Assembly (NCBI GenBank): GCA_024640445.1
Contig: JAHEEZ010000095.1
Span: 1-12,498, forward strand
Reading direction: 5' to 3'
Source of the DNA: Acidobacteriota bacterium
GTDB taxonomy: Bacteria; Acidobacteriota; Blastocatellia; Pyrinomonadales; Pyrinomonadaceae
DNA: 12,498 nucleotides
The notes beneath the pieces are model-generated. The model worked only from the letters and a program-made list of their open reading frames with translations, was not told where the DNA came from and made no database searches. The first letter of the stretch is position 1. Every line of letters begins with the position of its first letter. Of the stretch, positions 7,133 through 12,498 are shown piece after piece. A program made the position numbers and the translations under genes.

Positions 7133-8089
7133 ATGTCTTTAACAACGAACTGTCTCGTAACGGGCGGCGCCGGCTTCATAGGATCTAATCTCGCGGATGA
7201 ACTGATCCGGAGGGGAGCCCGCGTGAGGATCATCGACAATTTCTCCACGGGATTCCGGGAAAACCTCGAAGAGATTTCCGGTGACTTCGATTTTGTCGAA
7301 GGGGATCTCAACGATGATCGGGCGTTGGAAGATGCGGTGAGCGGGATAGACATTGTCTTTCATCAGGCGGCGCTTCCGAGCGTCCCCAGGTCGGTTGAGA
7401 ATCCGATTGAGACCCACGAGGCTTGTGCCAGCGCGACTCTGAAGCTCCTTGTAAAAGCAAAAGACAGGGGCGTCCGCCGGTTCGTGTATGCTGCGTCGAG
7501 CTCGGCTTATGGTGATCAGGAAACGCTGCCGAAGGTTGAAACGATGAAAGTCGATCCGCTTTCGCCGTACGCCGCAGCGAAGCTTATGGGTGAGCAGTAT
7601 TGCTCTGTCTTTCACCGCATCTACGGCCTCGAAACATTTTCGTTACGGTACTTTAACGTGTTTGGACCGAGGCAGAATCCTTCTTCGATGTACTCCGGAG
7701 TTATCTCGCGCTTCATCGACGCCCTGATGAAGGAAGAATCGCCCTTGATATACGGTGACGGCGAACAGTCCAGGGACTTCACTTATGTCGCGAACGTCGT
7801 TGATGCGAATATCAAAGCGGCCGAGGCCGCGGATGGTGCCGGTGAGACTTTTAACGCGGCTAACGGCGAACGCATCTCTCTGAACGAACTGCTCTCGGTC
7901 TTGAAAAAGATAACCGGCCGGGAGTCTGTTGAAGCTGTTTACAAGGAATCCAGAAAAGGCGATGTGAAGCATTCCCAGGCGGACAACCAGAAGGCCGTCG
8001 CTATGCTGGGTTATCAAAACCTTGTCGGACTTGAGGAAGGTCTGCGGAAAACGATCGACTGGTGGAAGCACAGTCGGTTCGCTTCGTAG
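7133..8089 (+). CDS. Extended-SDR nucleotide-sugar 4-epimerase (WbpP/GalE-like)
   Basis: This 318-residue enzyme is an extended short-chain dehydrogenase that most likely inverts C4 of a UDP-hexose. The NAD site is TGGAGFIGS (10-18), with D35 following strand two. The catalytic triad is S123 or S124 in AASSSAYG, then Y146 and K150 in SPYAAAK. The segments LPSVPRSVENPIETH, LRYFNVFGPRQNP and YGDGEQSRDFTYV closely resemble the WbpP/TviC group of UDP-GlcNAc (and UDP-GalNAc) 4-epimerases. Because it follows ugd, a UDP-glucuronate substrate is also possible (4-epimerase, or less likely decarboxylase); sequence reading cannot settle this. AAAGGA (7116-7121) lies 11 nt before the ATG. Co-transcription with ugd is likely. 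The product is cytoplasmic, and its role is to supply sugars for surface polysaccharide. Confidence 0.9.
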   Translation: MSLTTNCLVTGGAGFIGSNLADELIRRGARVRIIDNFSTGFRENLEEISGDFDFVEGDLNDDRALEDAVSGIDIVFHQAALPSVPRSVENPIETHEACASATLKLLVKAKDRGVRRFVYAASSSAYGDQETLPKVETMKVDPLSPYAAAKLMGEQYCSVFHRIYGLETFSLRYFNVFGPRQNPSSMYSGVISRFIDALMKEESPLIYGDGEQSRDFTYVANVVDANIKAAEAADGAGETFNAANGERISLNELLSVLKKITGRESVEAVYKESRKGDVKHSQADNQKAVAMLGYQNLVGLEEGLRKTIDWWKHSRFAS

Positions 8090-8244
8090 ACGTCAACTTC
8101 TGCCCATCCAACCAGATCAGTACCCCGAGCGGTCGCGAGGGGCATAAAAGGCGTCAGGGGATGTAGGGGCAAGGACCCGTGCCTGCCCAATGCGCCGCCA
8201 GGCGCGATCTGTTCTTAACGCAAAGGCCGCCAAATACGCGAACA
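8090..8244. repeat. Palindrome-rich spacer, likely interspersed repeat DNA
   Basis: Between the epimerase stop and the large hairpin lie several small symmetric elements. GGGGCA...TGCCTGCCC spans about 8165-8188, GCGCC/GGCGC with a four-base loop is at 8192-8205, and CCCC...GGGG with GCG/CGC inside is near 8122-8141. The stretch TTAACGCAAAGGCCGCCAAA resembles the CGCAAAGGCG-type dispersed repeats common between genes in Acidobacteria, Planctomycetes and related genomes; this is recalled, not searched. I see no gene here; short frames across it translate repeat DNA. Confidence 0.5.
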
Positions 8245-8297
8245 GAAATCAACCGCGGAGGCGCAGAGGTATTCTTTGCGCCTCCGCGGTTGATTTC
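8245..8297. repeat. Large perfect inverted repeat (REP-like hairpin)
   Basis: The arm at 8245-8265 (core AATCAACCGCGGAGGCGCA) is the exact reverse complement of 8277-8297, 21 bp with no mismatch. The inner bases 8266-8269 and 8273-8276 extend the stem with two Watson-Crick and two wobble pairs, leaving a three-base loop (TAT). It lies between two convergent genes. No T-tract follows directly on either strand, so it looks more like an interspersed palindromic repeat than a simple terminator, although it could block or stabilise transcript ends from both sides. Confidence 0.85.
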
Positions 8298-8323
8298 CTT
8301 TCGAATAGCCATGATCCAAGAAA

Positions 8324-8355
8324 GGCCGCGCTTTCACGCGGCCCCTCTCCTTTTA
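8324..8355. terminator. Convergent (bidirectional) hairpin terminator
   Basis: GGCCGCG (8324-8330) pairs with CGCGGCC (8337-8343) around CTTTCA. On the plus strand it is followed by CCTCTCCTTTT; on the minus strand by TTTCTT. It starts 25 bp after the stop of the M28 gene, where a minus-strand terminator is expected, and could also stop readthrough from the epimerase. Confidence 0.6.
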
Positions 8356-8368
8356 CGATGATCAACTG

Positions 8369-9985
8369 CTATTCCTTCGCAGGCATCTGCCCGGCCGGAT
8401 ATCTTGGAAGAAGGTCGTCCCTCATCGCCAATTCATAGATGGTCGCGGCTATTATCGCGGCTGAAGCCTGCACGTCCTCGTCTACGATCCTTTCGTAGGT
8501 ATCAAGGTTCGTGTGCCACGTAGTCGTGAAGTACTCGATCGGATCCTGAAGAACACCGATCCCGGGCAAACCGGCCTGGTTGAACGATGTATGGTCAGAA
8601 CCGCCCAACCGACGGCTTCCGGTATTGTTCGCACCGGCGATCTTAAGATCCGCGAACGGCGCCACTATGTCGCGAAGTACCGACGCCGCTTCAGGCGGGC
8701 CGAAAACCGACAGCCCTCTCGCCCTTCCTGTCCCGGAGTCTATGTTGAAGTAGCCGCCGAACTTGGAATAGTCGGGTTTCGGACTCTCTGCTGAACCAAA
8801 ATGTCTTTCAACATAGGCCTGGGAACCGAGAAGTCCCTGCTCCTCGCCGCTCCAAAGCGCGACGCGGATCGTCCTCCGGGGCTTCACATTCATCGACTTC
8901 AGTATACGGGCCGCCTCCATCATAACGGCGCATCCGATCGCGTTGTCGGTAGCTCCGGTAGCGGAGTGCCACGAATCCAGATGGCCGCCCAGCATGATGA
9001 CCTCGTCCTTCTTGTCCGATCCCGAGATCTCGCCAATGACGTTGTAAGAAGTAGTTCCTTCCGGGTAAACACTGTTCTTGATGTCGAACTCGAGCTTTAC
9101 TTCCCTGCCGTCTTCAAGCAGCCTCCAGATCCGGCCATAATCCTCGTTCCGCATCACAACGGTCGGAATGGTAGTCGAGGGGTCAAAGCTGCGGTTTCCA
9201 AATGCCCTGATCAGGCCTTGGGTCATCCCGGAATCATTGATCCTTACGGCGACCCCGGCATCCTTAAGGAAAGCGTCTATCTGGTCGGAGACCTGACGTC
9301 CGCTAAGCTGGTCCGGAGCCGGTTCCGGACGGTCCGGCCGGTTATTCCTCGGTGGCCCTTCCCTATCTCCAGGATTCAGCCTCGCCGCAAGCATTGCGTC
9401 GTCGATCCTTTTTGCGGGCTCATTGAAGTTAACGGGTATTGTTCTCGGCGAGCCGACGAGCACGATCTTTCCCTGGAGCTTGCCACTCCATTCGCCTAGA
9501 AATGCATCCAGTTTCTCTTGGGTAAGACCCTGGACTTCCGGATAATCAAACTTAACGGCGTCGGCCATCACTGTTCCGTTCGTCGAAGGCGTCCAGGCAA
9601 GGACCTCGAAGACCAGGGAATCTTTGACCGGGGAAACAATGAATCCCGCCGCGCGGTCGCTCTCCCATCCGGGATGCCCAAAATCCCAAGGCTCCATCTC
9701 AACCTTGTCGAATCCCCATTCCTTCATCTGTTTGACTGCCCACTCGCCTGCCGCCTTAAGTTTCGGCGAACCCGTAAGCCTGGGACCGTAAACATCCGTA
9801 AAGAAATGGAGTGTCCGGCGGATCTGCGAGTTCTCCATCGCCTCTTTTCTGATCTTTGCATTGATCTCCGCATTCTTGTCAGCCGGAGCGGACCCATTCT
9901 GCGCGGAAGCGAACGGCGCCGCCTGCAAGAGCATTCCAACAAGCAAAAGCACGCTCGCGTACCTTTTAATAATTCTGTTTTTCAT
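8369..9985 (-). CDS. Secreted M28-family aminopeptidase/peptidase
   Basis: This zinc metallopeptidase of the M28 (PSMA/aminopeptidase S-like) family removes N-terminal residues from external peptides. I chose the start at 9985 (538 residues) because MKNRIIKRYASVLLLVGMLL...ASA is a textbook signal peptide, and purine-rich AAAGAAAGAA precedes it. An in-frame ATG 25 codons upstream (10060) would put a non-signal stretch in front. The co-catalytic site is complete: H335 in LGGHLDSW, bridging D347 in GATDNA, E381-E382 in WSGEEQG, D416 in FNIDSG and H491 in TTTWHTNLD. A region at about 105-300 contains LQGKIVLVGSP, typical of a protease-associated insert, and an unusual Pro/Arg-rich segment near 204-225 that is likely a flexible loop. 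The gene lies 93 bp downstream of mtnA on the same strand. A hairpin terminator follows the TAG stop. Confidence 0.93.
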   Translation of the reverse strand: MKNRIIKRYASVLLLVGMLLQAAPFASAQNGSAPADKNAEINAKIRKEAMENSQIRRTLHFFTDVYGPRLTGSPKLKAAGEWAVKQMKEWGFDKVEMEPWDFGHPGWESDRAAGFIVSPVKDSLVFEVLAWTPSTNGTVMADAVKFDYPEVQGLTQEKLDAFLGEWSGKLQGKIVLVGSPRTIPVNFNEPAKRIDDAMLAARLNPGDREGPPRNNRPDRPEPAPDQLSGRQVSDQIDAFLKDAGVAVRINDSGMTQGLIRAFGNRSFDPSTTIPTVVMRNEDYGRIWRLLEDGREVKLEFDIKNSVYPEGTTSYNVIGEISGSDKKDEVIMLGGHLDSWHSATGATDNAIGCAVMMEAARILKSMNVKPRRTIRVALWSGEEQGLLGSQAYVERHFGSAESPKPDYSKFGGYFNIDSGTGRARGLSVFGPPEAASVLRDIVAPFADLKIAGANNTGSRRLGGSDHTSFNQAGLPGIGVLQDPIEYFTTTWHTNLDTYERIVDEDVQASAAIIAATIYELAMRDDLLPRYPAGQMPAKE

Positions 9986-10078
9986 ATTCTTTCTTTGCGC
10001 GACCGGGCGTACAGGTGCTGCCGCCAGTCGAAATTCGGGTGATGAAGGAGGGTACAGCAATGCCGCATTCCCAAATAG

Positions 10079-11125
10079 TTAATCTTCGAACATCCTACGC
10101 AGGCTCTCTGAGTAAGGTTTCCGAGCTACGCCTTTTTCGGTAATGATCGCATCGACAAACTCATTGGGTGTCACGTCAAATGCGAAATTCGATACGCTCA
10201 CGCCCTCCGGCACCAGCTGAATGTCCCCTATGTGGGTCACCTCACGGATATCGCGTTCTTCTATCGGAATCTCTTCACCGGTCGGACAGTTCATGTCCAC
10301 CGTTGACATTGGCGCGGCAACATAAAAAGGAATCCCATGCTGTCTGGCGAGCACAGCTACCATGTACGTACCGATCTTGTTGGCCACGTCGCCGTTCGCG
10401 GCGATCCTGTCGGATCCCACGACGACCGCGTTGACCCGGCCCTTTTTCATCACGTGGCCGCTTTGGTTGTCAGTGATCAGAGTGACGGGGATCTCGTCCT
10501 TCAGCAACTCCCACGCGGTCAACCGCGCGCCCTGAAGATACGGGCGGGTCTCGTCGGCGATGACACTGACCTTTTTCCCTTGTTCCTTCGCGCCGCGTAT
10601 GACCCCGAGAGCGGTTCCCCAGACTCCCCCGGTAGCGAGCGCGCCGGCATTGCAGTGTGTCAGGACCGAGTCGCCGTCATTGAGTAGCTCGCCTCCGAAC
10701 TGCGCGATCAGCCTCTGGGACTCGATATCTTCGTCGTGTATGTCTTTTGCTTCAGCGATCAATGCCGCCTTGATCCCGGAGACGTCTGAGCCGGCGCCTT
10801 TCAGTTCGCCGAATTTTCGCTTCATACGGTCGATCGCCCAGAACAGGTTGATCGCGGTCGGACGGGTCTTTCCCAGAACATCGCAGATATAGTCCAGTTC
10901 CTCTTCCAGGTCATTGACGTTTGTGCCGACAAAGTTCTTGACGCCCAGCGCAATGCCGTATGCGCAAGAGACACCGATAGCCGGCGCGCCGCGTACGACC
11001 ATATCGCGGATGCCGTCGGCGACGTCCGTATAGCTCTTAAGCATCAGCCATACTTCTTCCAGGGGCAGCAGCCTTTGATCGAGCATTCTGACGCCCTCGT
11101 CAGTCCATTCAACAGGTATGATCAT
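10079..11125 (-). CDS. mtnA: S-methyl-5-thioribose-1-phosphate isomerase
   Basis: MtnA converts 5-methylthioribose-1-phosphate to 5-methylthioribulose-1-phosphate in methionine salvage, or in shunts that detoxify methylthioadenosine. At 348 residues it has the usual length. Substrate-binding RGAPAIG is at 45-51, the catalytic cysteine is C158 in LTHCNAGALAT, and DETRPYLQGARLTAWEL begins at 191. The catalytic aspartate is D239 in VVGSDRIAANGDVANKIGT. These motifs separate MtnA from the related eIF2B alpha subunits. AAGGAA lies 9-10 nt before the ATG at 11125. No other salvage gene (mtnP, mtnK, mtnB, mtnC, mtnD) lies in the window. The downstream gene on the strand encodes an M28 peptidase with no obvious link. 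The divergent DoxX-like gene shares the promoter region. The product is cytoplasmic. Confidence 0.96.
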   Translation of the reverse strand: MIIPVEWTDEGVRMLDQRLLPLEEVWLMLKSYTDVADGIRDMVVRGAPAIGVSCAYGIALGVKNFVGTNVNDLEEELDYICDVLGKTRPTAINLFWAIDRMKRKFGELKGAGSDVSGIKAALIAEAKDIHDEDIESQRLIAQFGGELLNDGDSVLTHCNAGALATGGVWGTALGVIRGAKEQGKKVSVIADETRPYLQGARLTAWELLKDEIPVTLITDNQSGHVMKKGRVNAVVVGSDRIAANGDVANKIGTYMVAVLARQHGIPFYVAAPMSTVDMNCPTGEEIPIEERDIREVTHIGDIQLVPEGVSVSNFAFDVTPNEFVDAIITEKGVARKPYSESLRRMFED

Positions 11126-11139
11126 GTTTGTTTATTTCC

Positions 11140-11168
11140 TTGGGACTTTTGAATTTGATATTGATAAT
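11140..11168 (+). promoter_or_regulatory. Candidate promoter for the DoxX-like gene
   Basis: TTGGGA (11140-11145, 4 of 6) and GATAAT (11163-11168, 5 of 6) are spaced by 17 bp. The predicted start near 11175 lies downstream of an ATG at 11128, so transcripts from here could only be translated from the start at 11290. Its -10 box overlaps that of the opposing mtnA promoter. Confidence 0.45.
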
Positions 11169-11193
11169 ACAGTCTTGCCTTTACTTCGGGCAA
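11164..11193 (-). promoter_or_regulatory. Candidate promoter for mtnA
   Basis: Read on the minus strand, TTGCCC (11193-11188, 4 of 6) and TATTAT (11169-11164, 5 of 6) are spaced by 18 bp. The leader to the mtnA ATG at 11125 would be about 30 nt. It overlaps the divergent promoter. Confidence 0.4.
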
Positions 11194-11289
11194 ACAGGCC
11201 CTGACGCTCAAAGCCGTCCGGGAACTATCCGGTGCGTCATTGCGTTCATTGTTCGAGAAACAACTGGATGGATGGAAGGAAGTGCCTAT

Positions 11290-11967
11290 ATGAACATCGA
11301 AAAGACTCTCGATCGGCTGCACGCCAGCGTAACCTCGGATCCGCGGCTTCAGATATTCACGTCGGCGACAAGGCTTCTACTCGCCTTTGGGTTCATTCCT
11401 CCTTCGATCCCCAAGATCCTGCACAAGCCGTTCACGATGCTTCCGGATTCTAACCCTGTAGGGCACTATTTCGCCGCGCTTTACCAGACGGGTTTCTATT
11501 ATGAATTTATCGGCTGGTCGCAGATCATCGCGGCATTGCTGCTCTTGTTTCCGAGAACCTCGCACCTGGGGGCCTTGATGTTCCTCCCGATCATTGTCAA
11601 CATAGCGGTGCTTACCAACGCCGTCGGTTTCGAAGGGACCTGGCTCCTGACGATCTTCATGGCGTTAGCGGCTCTTTATCTTGTGTGCTGGGATTATGAC
11701 CGCTGGAAGAGCGTGCTCTGGCGCCAACGAACCTCCGGGCCGTCGCTCATAAAGAAAGAGATGATCGTGCTTCCGATACTTTTCGGGTTTGGAGGAGCGG
11801 TCGCGGCGGCGCTTGCTTTCGCGCTGAATATCGCAAATCTCAGGTCAGGTTCCTGGAGGCCGTTCGTCGCGCTTGCGGCGGCCGGCGGGGTCTTTGGTTT
11901 GCTCACGGCCATTCATCATCGGTTGATGCGAACCCCAGATCCCGACATCGTCCGGGAATCGAACTGA
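11290..11967 (+). CDS. DoxX-like integral membrane protein
   Basis: This 225-residue protein has about six hydrophobic helices, near 24-40, 73-88, 93-112, 117-133, 157-180 and 189-207. The first four, with the pattern TRLLLAFGFIPPSIPKI...GWSQIIAALLLLFPRTSHLGALMFLPIIVNI, fit the DoxX/DoxD-like family of small membrane proteins. Members have been tied to quinone-linked thiosulfate oxidation and to oxidative-stress complexes, but most are uncharacterised. The extra C-terminal helix pair makes it longer than a minimal DoxX. I start at 11290 because AAGGA (11276-11280) sits 9 nt upstream and the helix pattern begins soon after. A frame extending back to 11128 begins upstream of the predicted promoter start and adds a segment without family character. 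It is divergent from mtnA. The molecular function is not known. Confidence 0.8.
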   Translation: MNIEKTLDRLHASVTSDPRLQIFTSATRLLLAFGFIPPSIPKILHKPFTMLPDSNPVGHYFAALYQTGFYYEFIGWSQIIAALLLLFPRTSHLGALMFLPIIVNIAVLTNAVGFEGTWLLTIFMALAALYLVCWDYDRWKSVLWRQRTSGPSLIKKEMIVLPILFGFGGAVAAALAFALNIANLRSGSWRPFVALAAAGGVFGLLTAIHHRLMRTPDPDIVRESN

Positions 11968-12017
11968 GTCTTCGATAAACACTGCAAAACCCCTGTGCCA
12001 TTCGGCTCGCTGCAGGT

Positions 12018-12046
12018 TTGATACTTGCTGGCTAATGATTTATATT
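12018..12046 (+). promoter_or_regulatory. Promoter for the glucan phosphorylase gene
   Basis: TTGATA (12018-12023, 5 of 6) and TATATT (12041-12046, 5 of 6) are spaced by exactly 17 bp. This is one of the best sigma-70-like promoters in the window. Predicted start near 12053, about 46 nt before the ATG at 12099. Confidence 0.6.
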
Positions 12047-12098
12047 TCGTCTTTCCACGCTGTTGGACCAGGGGATTCTATTCACACAAATACAGTTT

Positions 12099-12498
12099 AT
12101 GAAGGAGACGTCTACGGAACATTCCGCCGATATGCATTCCGCTGTTAGTTTACAGCCCGAACAAAGTTTTCGGGTGGATTTCGGCCTTGGCCGGACTCTT
12201 CCGGAGCCGATCCGTTTCCTGGACAGGCTATCCCGCAATTTCTACTGGTGCTGGTCCGACGAGGGCGCGGCGCTGTTTCGCGATCTTGACCCCGGACTCT
12301 GGGACGAATGCGAACAAAATCCCTGCGAACTGCTCAGCAGGGTCAGTGAGCTTTCCCTCTGGATCAAGGCCTCTCAGAGAAGTTTCGTGCGGAGGCTGCG
12401 TGTATTGGAAGAGCAATTCAACGAGTACATCTCGGCCCCGGCCGCCTCGTTCGGCCCCATCAGCTCCGAACGTCCGGTAGCGTACTTCTGCGCCGAAT
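12099..12498 (+). CDS. glgP: Alpha-glucan phosphorylase, N-terminal part (runs off right edge)
   Basis: Only the first 133 residues are present. From residue 34 the sequence reads LPEPIRFLDRLSRNFYWCWS, then LFRDLDPGLWDECEQNPCEL and finally RPVAYFCAE. This is the DUF3417 N-terminal domain of the long bacterial alpha-glucan (glycogen/maltodextrin) phosphorylases, followed by the start of the catalytic fold. The full enzyme releases glucose-1-phosphate from glycogen or maltodextrin in the cytoplasm using pyridoxal phosphate; those catalytic residues lie beyond the window. The ATG at 12099 lacks a clear Shine-Dalgarno: a GGAG run falls just after it, inside codons 2-4. A second ATG at 12132 (M12) is possible, but neither start is well supported by spacing. 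The gene has its own promoter upstream. Confidence 0.88.
   Translation, partial: MKETSTEHSADMHSAVSLQPEQSFRVDFGLGRTLPEPIRFLDRLSRNFYWCWSDEGAALFRDLDPGLWDECEQNPCELLSRVSELSLWIKASQRSFVRRLRVLEEQFNEYISAPAASFGPISSERPVAYFCAE

Noticed and set aside
7133..8089. UDP-glucuronate decarboxylase as the identity of the SDR gene
   Set aside because: Segments such as LPSVPRSVENP and LRYFNVFGPRQNP match WbpP-type 4-epimerases better, although the ugd neighbour keeps a glucuronate substrate possible.
8179..8438. Small plus-strand frames across the palindromes
   Set aside because: Their peptides come from the inverted repeat itself (INRGGAEVFFAPPRLISF) and run into the M28 terminator; they are translated repeat DNA.
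8801..9499. A 232-codon open frame on the plus strand opposite the M28 gene
   Set aside because: It is a shadow of a certain gene: no start context, no recognisable motifs and an odd composition. The M28 frame has all zinc ligands.
9986..10060. Longer start for the M28 peptidase at 10060
   Set aside because: It would bury a clear signal peptide 25 residues inside the protein; the ATG at 9985 begins it exactly.
11128..11289. Longer start for the DoxX-like protein at 11128
   Set aside because: It begins before the predicted transcription start, overlaps the mtnA promoter region, and lacks the well-placed AAGGA found before 11290.
1..12498. CRISPR array, prophage, defence island, tRNA or rRNA
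   Set aside because: No regularly spaced direct repeats, integrase, transposase, nuclease or cloverleaf-type sequence was seen.

Overview
The window reads as a chromosomal stretch of a Gram-negative, environmental bacterium. The best guess is an Acidobacteriota of the Blastocatellia/Pyrinomonadaceae type. That guess rests on gene style only: a multiheme cytochrome fused to TPRs, small FecR-like membrane proteins, secreted M14 and M28 peptidases, and a DUF3417-type glucan phosphorylase. No marker gene is present, so the placement is an inference. Nothing looks phage- or plasmid-borne, and there is no RNA gene, CRISPR array or insertion sequence.

Layout. (1) 1-3952, minus strand: a secreted M14 metallocarboxypeptidase, followed downstream by a pentaheme cytochrome c with a C-terminal TPR region that runs off the left edge. 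(2) 3953-4301: a divergent intergenic region with a good promoter reading right. (3) 4302-5683, plus strand: two tandem small FecR-like proteins with a signal peptide, a beta-rich domain, one C-terminal transmembrane helix and a similar short tail, closed by a strong hairpin terminator. (4) 5803-8089, plus strand: UDP-glucose 6-dehydrogenase and an extended-SDR nucleotide-sugar epimerase, a two-gene set for making sugar precursors of surface polysaccharide. (5) 8090-8368: a convergent intergenic region full of palindromes, including a 21-bp perfect-arm hairpin and a second hairpin that could terminate transcription both ways. (6) 8369-11125, minus strand: mtnA (methionine salvage) followed by a secreted M28 peptidase. 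(7) 11126-11289: a divergent promoter region in which the two predicted -10 boxes lie on top of each other. (8) 11290-11967, plus strand: a DoxX-like membrane protein. (9) 12099-12498, plus strand: the first 133 codons of an alpha-glucan phosphorylase with a near-consensus promoter.

How the genes work together. The Ugd/epimerase pair is the only clear pathway unit. The M14 and M28 peptidases are exported and fit a life of degrading external peptides. Most of the window is ordinary housekeeping or accessory metabolism. The least explained part is the FecR-like tandem. It lacks the sigma factor and TonB receptor that FecR normally works with, and both proteins end in a transmembrane helix plus a tail finishing in V-S-P-[S/T]-x. 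It is the best candidate here for an undescribed system, but the sequence alone does not prove a function.
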